Assembly: GCF_001895265.1 (NCBI RefSeq)
Contig: NZ_CP016796.1
Span: 1,674,001-1,738,000 of the forward strand
Direction of reading: 5' to 3'
DNA from: Francisella uliginis
GTDB taxonomy: Bacteria; Pseudomonadota; Gammaproteobacteria; Francisellales; Francisellaceae
Length of the DNA stretch: 64,000 nt
The translations under genes were made by a program, and so were the position numbers. A model generated the notes under the pieces. The model was not told the DNA's origin. It worked only from the letters and a program-made list of their open reading frames with translations, and did not search any database. Below, piece after piece: positions 1-9,898 of the stretch (positions are counted from its first letter, which is position 1; each line of letters opens with the position of its first letter).

Positions 1-618
1 AACATCATATACAAAGAAATCTTTGCTAAAATTTGCTAAATTCAACTTTGATTGTTTATATTCACCAAAGCTTGCATATCTATCTAGGTGGTCTGGTGAT
101 ACATTAATAACACAGCCAATATCAAATTTTACAGAGTGAAATATATCTATTTGAAAACTTGATGCCTCTATAACACAGTAATCAAATTTCTCATCTATTT
201 TATTTAGTGCTGGTGTCCCAATATTACCAACTAAAATACTTTTATAACCTAATTCTCTAAGTATAAAATCAAGTAGAGTAACTACTGTACTCTTACCATT
301 TGAGCCAGTTATTGCAATAGTCTTAGCTTTTGTATTTTTAATATATTGATAAAATATATCAATATCACTAACAATCTTATCTTTATATTTAGATAATACT
401 CTATATGGAGATTTATTGAGAGGTATTCCTGGACTAACTGTTATTAGGTCATAGCTATCAAAATCGTAATGACCAAAATCCTCATCACTCTGTGATATGT
501 CAACTTCAATATCAATAAAATTTGCTAGAAAATCGCATACAGACTTTCCTGTAACTCCATACCCAACCATTAGTAATTTAGAGATTTTAACGTCGTTAAA
601 ATGAAAACTAAACATCAT
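1..618 (-). CDS. murD: UDP-N-acetylmuramoyl-L-alanine–D-glutamate ligase (partial, N-terminal 206 residues)
   Basis: Cytoplasmic Mur ligase that adds D-Glu to UDP-MurNAc-L-Ala in peptidoglycan synthesis. The reading frame runs off the left edge of the window, so only the N-terminal Rossmann domain and the start of the ATP-binding domain are seen. The ATP loop reads ITGSNGKST, and the frame continues through [11 protein letters not shown], both typical of MurD. Two in-frame ATGs lie at 618 and 615; the first overlaps the mraY stop codon (ATGA), the usual arrangement for translationally coupled mraY–murD. There is no sign of damage in the visible part. Confidence 0.93.
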   Translation of the reverse strand, partial: MMFSFHFNDVKISKLLMVGYGVTGKSVCDFLANFIDIEVDISQSDEDFGHYDFDSYDLITVSPGIPLNKSPYRVLSKYKDKIVSDIDIFYQYIKNTKAKTIAITGSNGKSTVVTLLDFILRELGYKSILVGNIGTPALNKIDEKFDYCVIEASSFQIDIFHSVKFDIGCVINVSPDHLDRYASFGEYKQSKLNLANFSKDFFVYDV

Positions 619-1712
619 CGAACCTTAATAGCAGCTAAACCAATTAAAAAAAGTATTAATGATATTATCCAGAAACGCACTACGACCTTTGTTTCAGGCC
701 ACCCTTTCAGCTCAAAATGATGATGGATTGGTGCCATTCTAAAGACTCTCTTACCATTTCTAAGCTTATATGAACCTACTTGTAACATCACAGATAAAGC
801 TTCTACTACAAAAAGTAAACCCATTATAAAAAATATCAACTCTTGGCGAATCATAATAGCTATAACCCCTAAAACTGCTCCTAATGTTAATGAGCCAACA
901 TCACCCATAAAAACCTCAGCAGGATATGAGTTAAACCATAAAAATGCCAGACCTGAACCACAAACTGCTGCACAGAAAATTGCTACCTCAGCAAGCCCTG
1001 GATTACCTAAATAACTAAATAAAAGATAATTAGCTAAAGTGCTATTAGTTTCAATATATGCATATATTCCTAGTCCCATAGCCACAAGCACAACTGGAAC
1101 TATGGCTAAACCATCTAAACCATCTGTCAGATTAACTGCATTACTACTACCATTAATAATAAAAAATGTTAGAACTATAAATAAAATAATTCCCATTGGT
1201 ATATATAAGCTCTTAGAAAATGGTATAGATAAACTCATCTGACCATCTTTTGATAGAAGATAAAATAAAACTACAGCTAATATAATTGAGAATATTGTTT
1301 GCAATGCAAATTTGTGTTTTGCTCTTAGTCCTTTAGGATTCTTAAGCACTAACTTTAAGTAATCATCAATAAAACCAATAGCTCCAAAAAAAACTACTAC
1401 TAATATTAAGATCCATAAATAAATACTTGATAAATCGCCCCATAATAGTGAGGATATAACTATAGATGATAGTATTAATACACCTCCCATTGTTGGTGTA
1501 TTCTTTTTAGAAAAATGACTTTCTGGACCATCATCTCTGACAACTTGACCTATCTGCATTTTTTGCAACCAACGAATCATTGGTCCTCCCAAAAAGAGAG
1601 TCAACAGTAAAGATGTTATAGAAATCATAATAATTCTGATAGAAATATAACTACTGAATACTTCTAAGCCACTGAAATAATGACTAAGCCACTTAAAAAG
1701 ATAAATTAACAT
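615..1712 (-). CDS. mraY: Phospho-N-acetylmuramoyl-pentapeptide-transferase
   Basis: Integral membrane enzyme that transfers phospho-MurNAc-pentapeptide to undecaprenyl phosphate, giving lipid I. The 365-residue length matches the family. Visible signatures are [17 protein letters not shown] (cytoplasmic loop 1), the NLTDGLDGL aspartate motif, the FMGDVGSL motif and the HHHFE motif near the C-terminus, with about ten hydrophobic segments between them. The stop codon overlaps the murD start, so the two are probably one transcript. Upstream on the same strand is the pckA homologue, 77 bp away, rather than murF/murE, which lie about 22 kb away in this window. Confidence 0.96.
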   Translation of the reverse strand: MLIYLFKWLSHYFSGLEVFSSYISIRIIMISITSLLLTLFLGGPMIRWLQKMQIGQVVRDDGPESHFSKKNTPTMGGVLILSSIVISSLLWGDLSSIYLWILILVVVFFGAIGFIDDYLKLVLKNPKGLRAKHKFALQTIFSIILAVVLFYLLSKDGQMSLSIPFSKSLYIPMGIILFIVLTFFIINGSSNAVNLTDGLDGLAIVPVVLVAMGLGIYAYIETNSTLANYLLFSYLGNPGLAEVAIFCAAVCGSGLAFLWFNSYPAEVFMGDVGSLTLGAVLGVIAIMIRQELIFFIMGLLFVVEALSVMLQVGSYKLRNGKRVFRMAPIHHHFELKGWPETKVVVRFWIISLILFLIGLAAIKVR

Positions 1713-1789
1713 TTTTTTAGAAATTTATACACATTAAAGATATTATAATAAATAAAGAGTATTTTTCATATAGCCAGCAAAACTAACTA

Positions 1790-3373
1790 TTAGATATCTG
1801 GTTCAAATTTCTTATATTTTAATGCAAATTCATCATTTTCAAATTGAGTATAGTTTTTGATAAAACTTTTTGCTAATGCCTTGTATTGCTTTTTATATTC
1901 AGATTTATCATCCCAAATATTATTTAGATGAAACACTTCATTATTATCATGGATTGAAGTTAATGCTTTAAAATTAAAATATTTTTGCCTTTCAAATTTA
2001 AAGCTCACATTTTCTGGCTTGTTTAATAAATAGTCAACGATAGTCTTTGTTTCTTCAGTAGGAACTCTTCTACCTGTTTTATAATCCCCATCAATCCAAC
2101 CAACATTAACCATATAGATATTAGCATTACTATGTTTTAATCTTTGACGTAAAATACTCGCATATCTGGTTGGTCTAAGTAATAAAAATGGCTGCGCATA
2201 ACAACTTGAAAACTCTGGCTTAGGCTCTGTAACACCTGACTCGACACCAGTTGACGTACATGTATATCCAGATAAAAAATAGTAAATTGCCTGACCCTTA
2301 CTTAATTTTGCAACTCTTGGTAGGATACCTTTTGCATCCTTAACAAGAAATATTATTGTGCTAGGATTATCAGTATTTACAACACTATCAAAATTTTCTC
2401 GCGAGAAAGTTACATAAGTATTACTTTGAGATTTACTCTTCTGACCAAATATAATACTTTGATTTTCATCAAAATTAGGATTTTCTATTAAAAGATCTCC
2501 TTTTAACGAGTCAACAATACGCGGATCATCTTTTTTGAAGCTTGCAGACTTAATAGTTAGCCCAGACTCTAAACTATATATACCACGCATTTCTGTCCAA
2601 GCAACAGCTTCATTGGTTACAAGAGTTTTGTGCTTGTCCAAGGCTAATGTCGTTTTACCACTACCAGATAGCCCAAAAAACATACTACTTTTTGCTTGCT
2701 CATCAACGCCTACTGCACAATAAAAAACACCAATATCATTTAAAGATAAATAATAGCTCATAACAGATAAAAGCACCTTATTTATCTCAGCTAAATAATA
2801 GGTTCCAACAAGTATACTTTCACGTTGTTTTAAGTTTGTAGCAACAACTTTTGATGAATTTAACTCAAGCTCCTCATAATTTTCAATTTCTGTTTCTGGA
2901 GAATGCATCATAACCCATTGTGGCTCAAGCTTATTTTGCTCACAATTATTGGGTATTGTAACTAACTTAAAGAAATAAGCAGCTGAAGCTTCAGTCGTTA
3001 TTAGCCTAACAGCAATCCTATTTTTTTCATCATGATTATAAAAACCATCGACAACAAACAAATCTTTCTGTGAGACATCATTACAAAGCTTTTGCTTAAT
3101 AAGCTTCCAATTTTTTCTTTTTAACTTTTTATTATCAGAGCCTTCCTCATTCCACCATACATTCTTTTTCGCATATTTGGTTTCTACAATATACTTATCA
3201 TCAGGAAGTCTTCCTTTGATACTACCACTATCTACAACAAGAGCCTTACCTTCATGCTGTACAAAACCACAACTTTTTTTAGCATGTTTTGCAAGTTGAT
3301 CTAAAGATAGATTTCGATATACATTTTTTGCAGTATATAAATATTTATTATCATCTACGGTGGAAGGATCCAT
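1790..3373 (-). CDS. pckA: PEP carboxykinase (ATP) homologue, probably catalytically impaired
   Basis: A 527-residue protein of the ATP-dependent PEP carboxykinase family by overall alignment, for example GRLPDDKYIV near 55–64, the P-loop GLSGSGKTTL at 234–243, and FLSGYTCTSTGVESGVTEP. Compared from memory with E. coli PckA, several catalytic positions differ: K212 is Asn198, the metal ligand H232 is Tyr218, the kinase-2 aspartates D268/D269 are Asn254/Glu255, and R333 is Tyr320. The P-loop lysine and one of the paired lysines (K199) remain. The fold is probably kept while normal oxaloacetate decarboxylation is doubtful. I chose ATG 3373, which has AGGGAA eight bases upstream, over the in-frame TTG at 3379. 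Frame and length are intact. Confidence 0.8.
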   Translation of the reverse strand: MDPSTVDDNKYLYTAKNVYRNLSLDQLAKHAKKSCGFVQHEGKALVVDSGSIKGRLPDDKYIVETKYAKKNVWWNEEGSDNKKLKRKNWKLIKQKLCNDVSQKDLFVVDGFYNHDEKNRIAVRLITTEASAAYFFKLVTIPNNCEQNKLEPQWVMMHSPETEIENYEELELNSSKVVATNLKQRESILVGTYYLAEINKVLLSVMSYYLSLNDIGVFYCAVGVDEQAKSSMFFGLSGSGKTTLALDKHKTLVTNEAVAWTEMRGIYSLESGLTIKSASFKKDDPRIVDSLKGDLLIENPNFDENQSIIFGQKSKSQSNTYVTFSRENFDSVVNTDNPSTIIFLVKDAKGILPRVAKLSKGQAIYYFLSGYTCTSTGVESGVTEPKPEFSSCYAQPFLLLRPTRYASILRQRLKHSNANIYMVNVGWIDGDYKTGRRVPTEETKTIVDYLLNKPENVSFKFERQKYFNFKALTSIHDNNEVFHLNNIWDDKSEYKKQYKALAKSFIKNYTQFENDEFALKYKKFEPDI

Positions 3374-3524
3374 TAGCAAAGTTCCCTAGCTTAAATAACG
3401 ATTAGCTTTTAAGTGAAAATTATAGCCAGTATATACTTTTTTTTCAAAAAAATATGTTATTGTTTTATGAATAAAGTAAACTATTAATAAATTTATTAAC
3501 TCAACTATTTCTAGATAAAAAATC

Positions 3525-5186
3525 ATGAGTAATGAGAATAAGAAAAACAAGACTAATTTTATAAAAAATATTATAAAAAAAGATCTAGGTACCAAGAAAA
3601 TTTTTGATGTACTAACTAGATTCCCTCCTGAACCAAATGGATATTTACACATAGGTCATGCAAAATCTATATGCCTAAATTTTGGTATTGCAGAAGAGTT
3701 TAATGGTAAATGTAATTTACGCTTTGATGACACTAATCCAGATAAAGAAGACATCGAGTACATAAATGCTATTCAAGAAGATGTACAGTGGTTAGGATTT
3801 AAATGGCAGAACGAGCCTCATTTTGCTTCTGAGTATTTTGATAAAATGTATCAGCTAGCTATATTACTTATTAAAAAAGGCAAGGCTTATGTTTGTGACT
3901 TATCAGCTGAAGAAGTTAGAGAATATCGTGGGACACTAAAAGAAGCTGGAAAAGATAGTCCATATAGGAATCGCTCTGTTGAAGAAAACCTAGAGCTTTT
4001 TGAAGCAATGAAGAACGGCAAGTTTTCTGAAGGAAGCAAGACATTAAGAGCTAAGATAGATATGACTTCAGGTAATATAAACCTAAGAGACCCAGCCTTA
4101 TATAGAATAAAATTCTCAAATCATCCTAAAACTGGTGATAAATGGTGTATCTATCCAATGTATAGCTTTGCCCACCCATTAGAGGATGCTATTGAAGGTA
4201 TAACACACTCTTTATGTACTTTAGAGTTTCAAGATCAAAGACCTTTTTATGATTGGATAGTCTCTGAAACAGAGTTTGAAACCAAGCCGCAACAGATTGA
4301 GTTTTCAAGGCTTAATTTAAATTATACAATCACGAGTAAAAGAAAGCTAAAATATTTAGTTGATAATAAGCTTGTCAATGGTTGGGATGATCCGCGTATG
4401 CCAACAATTAAAGGCTATCGTCGTAGAGGATATACTCCTGAATCAATTCGTAACTTTTGTGAGTTAGTCGGAATATCAAAACAAGACTCTGTAATAGATG
4501 TATCTGTTTTGGAAGAATCTATTCGTGATGATCTAAATAAAAACACATTAAGAAAAAATGCTGTCCTAGATCCTATAAAAGTAACTATTACAGATATACC
4601 AACTCATGAACTAAACGTACCAAATCATCCTCAAAATCCTGATTTTGGTCGTCGTGATATTACAATATCTTCAGAAATCTTTATCGAAAGAGATGATTTT
4701 GTGTTTGAGCTAGAAAAAGGTATGAAAAAACTTAGTCCAAATGGTAGGGTTCGTCTAATAAATGCTTATGTAATAGAATGTTTTGAGGTTATAACTGATG
4801 AATCTGGGAATGTTACTGAGCTAAAATGTTCATACTTGCCAGAAACATTAGGTGGCAAAAAACCAAAAGATGGTAAAAAACCAAATGGTATAATCCATTG
4901 GGTTGATGCTAACAATTGTTTAGACGCAGAAGTAAGAGTTTATGACCGTTTATTTAATGATGAGAACCCTGGTAGCTTCGATAAAATTGAAGATATTATT
5001 AACCCAGAATCTTTACAGATTATAAATAATGCTAAGGTTGAAAAATCTCTTGAAGATGTAAAGCCTGAAGAGCGTTTTCAATTTAATAGAACTGGATATT
5101 TTATAGCTGATAATCAAGATTGCTCAAAAAATAAACTTGTCTTCAATAGAACTGTAACTCTTAGAAATACTTGGGAAACTAAATAG
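3525..5186 (+). CDS. glnS: Glutaminyl-tRNA synthetase
   Basis: Class I aminoacyl-tRNA synthetase that charges tRNA-Gln in the cytoplasm. At 553 residues it is the same size as the E. coli enzyme. FPPEPNGYLHIGHAKSI carries the HIGH signature near residue 40, followed by the glutamine-pocket segment LRFDDTNPDKED. The KMSKS-equivalent loop reads ITSKRKL where E. coli has VMSKRKL. WDDPRMPTIKGYRRRGYTP is a GlnRS/eukaryotic-GluRS-type marker, and the C-terminal anticodon-binding barrels are present. The gene diverges from pckA and converges with a transporter only 22 bp downstream. No strong Shine–Dalgarno sequence precedes the ATG. Confidence 0.97.
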   Translation: MSNENKKNKTNFIKNIIKKDLGTKKIFDVLTRFPPEPNGYLHIGHAKSICLNFGIAEEFNGKCNLRFDDTNPDKEDIEYINAIQEDVQWLGFKWQNEPHFASEYFDKMYQLAILLIKKGKAYVCDLSAEEVREYRGTLKEAGKDSPYRNRSVEENLELFEAMKNGKFSEGSKTLRAKIDMTSGNINLRDPALYRIKFSNHPKTGDKWCIYPMYSFAHPLEDAIEGITHSLCTLEFQDQRPFYDWIVSETEFETKPQQIEFSRLNLNYTITSKRKLKYLVDNKLVNGWDDPRMPTIKGYRRRGYTPESIRNFCELVGISKQDSVIDVSVLEESIRDDLNKNTLRKNAVLDPIKVTITDIPTHELNVPNHPQNPDFGRRDITISSEIFIERDDFVFELEKGMKKLSPNGRVRLINAYVIECFEVITDESGNVTELKCSYLPETLGGKKPKDGKKPNGIIHWVDANNCLDAEVRVYDRLFNDENPGSFDKIEDIINPESLQIINNAKVEKSLEDVKPEERFQFNRTGYFIADNQDCSKNKLVFNRTVTLRNTWETK

Positions 5187-5208
5187 TTATAATTAATATA
5201 AATTATAC

Positions 5209-6636
5209 TTACCCTACATACTTATTGACATATTTCCTAATTAATAAAATTGATAATGATACAATAACTGCAGTTACTACAAATGTATCAAGAGCATCAG
5301 CAATATTTGTTTTTGCTAAAACTACATTATTTTCTGGAATATAGAAATAACTAGAAATTAATCCTCCTAGCTTGCCTCCTACTCCTAGAGTAATTAACCA
5401 TATTCCCATATATAAAGCCACAAAACCTTTAGGGGCTATTTTTGTAATTAGTGACAAGCCAATAGCAGACAAACATAACTCTGATATTCCGATTAAAAAA
5501 TATCCTACAATAAAAGCAAATGGACTGACCTTTGTAGCTACTGGCGTTGCATGAATAAACATTAAAATAACCAAGAAGCTTACAGTCATTATTACAAAAG
5601 CTAAGTTAAATTTATCAATATCATTAGTCATATAGCCCTTACGGCCTAGAAATATCCAAAGCTTACCCATAACTACAGCGAAAAGAAGAATTGTTACAGA
5701 TACCACACTCAATAATTGACTAGAATTCAACAAATATTCTTTTACAGCATACTCTGTAAATAAAAGTAAACTTATAAACATTTGAAAATATAAAGCCCAA
5801 TAAACAATTGATAAAGAAAAGAATATAGTTGCTACAAAAACTCTATTCCAACTACTCTTACGAACTGAAAAAAGCAAAACAAATAAAGAAATTATTACAG
5901 ATGCCAAAACAGAAAAGTTAGCAACATCTGGTGAATTAAAAACATAAAACAATAAGGTTATATATAAAAACAAGATCAACATTACTCTAACTATAGTTGT
6001 AATTGTTATCTGTACCTCCATCATATGTTTGTTTATAAATCTATAACCAATTGATAAAAATATAAGCATCACAAAGTTCACAACCATACTGCTATAAAAC
6101 GCTACCCCATAACCGAAATGATCTTTAAGTGACATTGCTAATACAAGACCTAAGAAACCACCAAGATTTATACCCATATAGAAAATATTAAATCCAAAAT
6201 CTCTGCGAGAATTATCAAAAGATGATCTATCATAGAATCTACCAATAAAAGCAGCCATATTAGATTTGATAAGCCCACTACTTATACATATAAAGCTTAA
6301 CCCCAAACACAATGCGCTCTCACTTGTTGTTGAAGCTAAAAGAAAAAAGCCTAAAAGCATCATAACAGAACCAAGTAAACCAGACCTATAATATCCTAAA
6401 AATCTCTCCGCGATATATCCTCCAACTATTGCCGAAATATAAATCATTGCTAAAGTTGTCCCAACTAAAGAAGCTGATGTCTCTTGCGAAATACCAAACC
6501 TTTCAATTAAAAAGAATATCAACAAAGATTGAACTACATAGTATCCATATCTTTCAGCAAATTCTGCTAAAGCCGTTATTGATAGAACCTTTCTTTCTTC
6601 TACTTGATCATGAATGTCACGTTTATAAGTTTTCAT
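5209..6636 (-). CDS. Proton-dependent oligopeptide transporter (POT/PTR family)
   Basis: A 475-residue inner-membrane protein with about 12–14 hydrophobic segments. The N-terminal helix carries the POT signature ExxER (E25, E28, R29 in EFAERYGYY), which couples protons to di- and tripeptide uptake. The FYMGINLGGFLG segment matches the second PTR2 motif (FY.xINxG). The family is known to import small peptides; the exact substrate cannot be read from sequence. It converges with glnS and is followed on its other side by uup in the same orientation, with 83 bp between. Confidence 0.87.
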   Translation of the reverse strand: MKTYKRDIHDQVEERKVLSITALAEFAERYGYYVVQSLLIFFLIERFGISQETSASLVGTTLAMIYISAIVGGYIAERFLGYYRSGLLGSVMMLLGFFLLASTTSESALCLGLSFICISSGLIKSNMAAFIGRFYDRSSFDNSRRDFGFNIFYMGINLGGFLGLVLAMSLKDHFGYGVAFYSSMVVNFVMLIFLSIGYRFINKHMMEVQITITTIVRVMLILFLYITLLFYVFNSPDVANFSVLASVIISLFVLLFSVRKSSWNRVFVATIFFSLSIVYWALYFQMFISLLLFTEYAVKEYLLNSSQLLSVVSVTILLFAVVMGKLWIFLGRKGYMTNDIDKFNLAFVIMTVSFLVILMFIHATPVATKVSPFAFIVGYFLIGISELCLSAIGLSLITKIAPKGFVALYMGIWLITLGVGGKLGGLISSYFYIPENNVVLAKTNIADALDTFVVTAVIVSLSILLIRKYVNKYVG

Positions 6637-6719
6637 TAATACTGTTTTTGAACTAAACTACTTAGAATAATAACATATAAACTCTTATAAAGTGAATATT
6701 GCATACTTTCAGATGAGAT

Positions 6720-8558
6720 CTATTCAAGCTCTAGAAGCTCTTCCCAAAGTGTGTATTTTTCTTCTAATTCTTGATTGAGCTGATCTAATTGATTTTGAGT
6801 TTTTGTTATTTCTTGTTGAGATTTTTGATAAAAATCTAACTCACCCATTTGTGCCTCTATCTTAGAGATATTATTTTCTAACTTCTCTATTTGATTAGGC
6901 AGGTTTCGTAATTGCTTACGTTGCTCATATGTTAGTTTATTTTTTGGCTCATCAGCTTTCTTAGGAGCTTTGGTTTGCTCAACTTGCTTTTGTTGTGATA
7001 ACCAATCATCATAGCCACCAACATATTCGTTTAATTGACCTTGCTCAAATACTATTGAGCTTGTTGCTACGTTATTTATAAATTCTCTATCATGACTAAC
7101 TAAAATTACAGTACCTTGGTAGTTTATTAGCATTTCCTCTAGAATTTCTAATGTTTCAATATCTAGATCATTAGTAGGCTCATCAAGAACTATAACATTA
7201 CTAGGCTTAGATAAGATTTTAGCTAATAATAAACGATTTTTCTCTCCGCCTGATAAGTGTGTAATCGGAGAATGTAGTCTCTCAGGTGTAAATAAAAATT
7301 TCTGTAGATATGTTATTACATGAGTTTCTTTACCGTTTATATTAAGAAAATCAGAACCTTCTTTAACATTATCAATAATACTTAAGCTCTCATCTAACTG
7401 GTCTCTTAGCTGATCAAAATATGCTATTTTAATATTATCTGCTAATACCACATCACCTTGAGTTGGATTCTCAACGCCTAATAAACAGTTTAAAAGAGTA
7501 GTTTTTCCGCAGCCATTTTGCCCTATTATCGCAATTTTATCTGATTTGTGAATCTCCGCTGAGAAATCTTTAAAAAGGTAATTACCTTGATACTCAAAAC
7601 CAATACTATTTGCTTGGATAACTTTCTTAGAAGATTTCTCAGCTTGAGCAACTTTAATATCAGCTTTACCAACACCTTCACGTCTTTGTTTACGCTCACG
7701 TCTCATTTGCTCTAAGGCTCTAACTCGTCCTTCATTTCTAGTTCGTCGAGCTTTTATACCTTGACGAATCCATGCTTCTTCTTGAGCTAGCTTCTTATCA
7801 AACTCACTATTAGCCTTTTCTTGCGCATCTAAAATCTGCTCTTTTTTCTCTAAAAACTTAGTGTAGTTCCCATCAAAAGAATATAAATGTCCTCTATCTA
7901 GTTCAATAATACTTTTTGCAACACTATTTAAAAATTTTCTATCATGCGTAATAAAGAGTATAGCTCCACCAAAATTAGCTAAAAATTCTTCTAACCATTT
8001 AATAGAATCTATATCAAGATGGTTTGTCGGCTCATCTAAAAGTAATAAATCAGGTTTATTTATCAATGCTCGAGCAAGAATTACTCGCCTTTTCATACCA
8101 CCTGAAAGATCTTTAAATTGGGCTTTTGAATCAAGGCTAAGTTTAGATGCCAAAACTTCTGTATCGTTAAGATAACCCCAACCATGATTTTCATCTATAT
8201 ATTTATGTAGAGATTCTAACTCTAATGACTGAGGATTACACTCTAAAACGTTCTGATATGAGATTAACTTATTCCCGAGATCTCCTAAACCTTGAAGTAT
8301 AACATCGCCAATACTCCCATCAATATCACTAGGAACCTCTTGGATCATACTAGCAACCCTAGCATTATTATGAACTATAATTTCACCATCATCTGGAGTA
8401 ACCTTTCCTTCAATAACTTTTAATAAAGATGATTTACCAGTACCGTTACGACCAATTAAGCAAATTCTTTGCCCTTTTGATATATCAAGATCAACTTGAT
8501 CTAAGACTATATGTGTACCAAAATTAAGACTTATATTTTTTAAAGATATTAACTGCAT
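6720..8558 (-). CDS. uup: ABC-F family ATPase, Uup type
   Basis: A soluble 612-residue protein with two ATP-binding cassettes and no membrane helices, so not a transporter. Walker A loops are GRNGTGKSS (near 37) and GQNGCGKTT (near 346). Signature motifs are LSGGMKRR and LSGGEKNR, with Walker B LLLDEPTNHLD and VLDEPTNDLD. The arginine-rich linker between cassettes and the C-terminal coiled coil rich in Glu, Lys and Gln (from about residue 540) are typical of Uup. ABC-F proteins act on ribosomes; Uup is also linked to replication and transposon excision precision in E. coli. Confidence 0.92.
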   Translation of the reverse strand: MQLISLKNISLNFGTHIVLDQVDLDISKGQRICLIGRNGTGKSSLLKVIEGKVTPDDGEIIVHNNARVASMIQEVPSDIDGSIGDVILQGLGDLGNKLISYQNVLECNPQSLELESLHKYIDENHGWGYLNDTEVLASKLSLDSKAQFKDLSGGMKRRVILARALINKPDLLLLDEPTNHLDIDSIKWLEEFLANFGGAILFITHDRKFLNSVAKSIIELDRGHLYSFDGNYTKFLEKKEQILDAQEKANSEFDKKLAQEEAWIRQGIKARRTRNEGRVRALEQMRRERKQRREGVGKADIKVAQAEKSSKKVIQANSIGFEYQGNYLFKDFSAEIHKSDKIAIIGQNGCGKTTLLNCLLGVENPTQGDVVLADNIKIAYFDQLRDQLDESLSIIDNVKEGSDFLNINGKETHVITYLQKFLFTPERLHSPITHLSGGEKNRLLLAKILSKPSNVIVLDEPTNDLDIETLEILEEMLINYQGTVILVSHDREFINNVATSSIVFEQGQLNEYVGGYDDWLSQQKQVEQTKAPKKADEPKNKLTYEQRKQLRNLPNQIEKLENNISKIEAQMGELDFYQKSQQEITKTQNQLDQLNQELEEKYTLWEELLELE

Positions 8559-8593
8559 TTAAGAAAATAACACAATATTAATTAGATTGGCTA

Positions 8594-9820
8594 TTATTTT
8601 ACCCTTTCACGCAATATTTTAATAGAAAATACAAAAATAATTGCGGCACTAAAGTACATAATTGAACCAAATGATATAGGTGATGATGGCGATATTGCTG
8701 ATAAATGCCCCATCATAATGTCATTTAAGAACCAAGCTAATCCAAATCCTGCTCCTGCTGCACCCATTGCTTTACCCTGCTCTTTATCCGTAACTGCCGC
8801 AGATATCATTGATAACAATGCTGTATAACAAATTAACTGTGCAGCAGATAGCACTACAGCCAGTAACCATTGTACTCCTTGGCTAGTTAAAATAGAAACT
8901 AGCGCAAAACCTATACCACAAATAACAGCCGATCTGACAAAAGCAACTTGCTTTGTTGATTTAGCAAAAATTTTAGGCTGAATTGTTATACTTGCAATAG
9001 CTGTAGATAATCCCATAACAGCATAGAAAAGACCTGTCATTGATATACTATAATTGTAAGTTAAGTTTAAGAAGAGTGCCACACCTTGACCATAGAATCC
9101 CCAAGCACATTGTATAAGTAAATAAACGACTCCTATTAGCCTAACTCTTTTATCTGATAATAAAAACGATATAGTTTTATATATTGTTCCTAGTTCAATT
9201 ACTAAACCAGGGTTTTTAGGCAGATCTTTTTTCATAATTATTGTAATAAATACAATATTAATAAGAGATAGTACAGCTGCAAATATAAATGGTATTATGT
9301 GATTAATACTCATGACTGAAACAAAACTAGTTACAATAGGCCCAACTACAAAACCTAAAGATGCTGCCATTGTAATATACCCTAGATTTTTGGATTTTTC
9401 TTCTTCTGAGGATATATCAATAACTGCTGCTTGAGCGATCTCAAAAGCTCCTCCAGCTAAACCACTAATAAACCTACTTGAAATAAATAGTAAATAATCA
9501 TGAGAATATATCGCATATGCCGATAACATATATGAAATACATGTTGTTGATAGTGCGACTGTTAATATAATTTTACGACCATATTTATCTGATAATTCCC
9601 CTATTATCGGACAGCCTATAAGTAGGCCTAATGGCCAACAAGCTAAAGCTATTGAATAATACCAGTTTTGGAAGTTCCCACCAGGGTCGCCAAATGTGAT
9701 ACATGCTTTACCAAAGAATAAAGATGGCATTATTGGAAAAACTAAGCCAGCCCCCATAATATCAACAATAATTGTTACTATAAGCACCGGAATTAAAACA
9801 TTCCTTGAGTGAAGATTCAT
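8594..9820 (-). CDS. Major facilitator superfamily efflux transporter (TetA-like drug:H+ antiporter 1 type)
   Basis: A 408-residue protein with 12 predicted membrane segments. MFS motif A reads GELSDKYGRK at 74–83, and the N-terminal helix with DIMGAGLVFPIMPSL resembles the TetA/DHA1 group. The family exports drugs or metabolites against protons; the substrate is unknown and tetracycline resistance should not be assumed. It lies 35 bp downstream of no coding partner other than the FUSC gene (78 bp upstream) and precedes uup on the same strand, so FUSC–MFS–uup may be co-transcribed. Confidence 0.85.
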   Translation of the reverse strand: MNLHSRNVLIPVLIVTIIVDIMGAGLVFPIMPSLFFGKACITFGDPGGNFQNWYYSIALACWPLGLLIGCPIIGELSDKYGRKIILTVALSTTCISYMLSAYAIYSHDYLLFISSRFISGLAGGAFEIAQAAVIDISSEEEKSKNLGYITMAASLGFVVGPIVTSFVSVMSINHIIPFIFAAVLSLINIVFITIIMKKDLPKNPGLVIELGTIYKTISFLLSDKRVRLIGVVYLLIQCAWGFYGQGVALFLNLTYNYSISMTGLFYAVMGLSTAIASITIQPKIFAKSTKQVAFVRSAVICGIGFALVSILTSQGVQWLLAVVLSAAQLICYTALLSMISAAVTDKEQGKAMGAAGAGFGLAWFLNDIMMGHLSAISPSSPISFGSIMYFSAAIIFVFSIKILRERVK

Positions 9821-9898
9821 AATATATTAAACCTCATATAAATAAAAATGTAATGATAAAATTTCAAGGCTACATAGTATCCTAAAGATTCTATTTAA

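Noticed and set aside
3386-3652. Hydrophobic open frame on the minus strand across the pckA–glnS gap
   Set aside because: It overlaps the conserved glnS start and is driven by AT-rich codons; no ribosome binding site.
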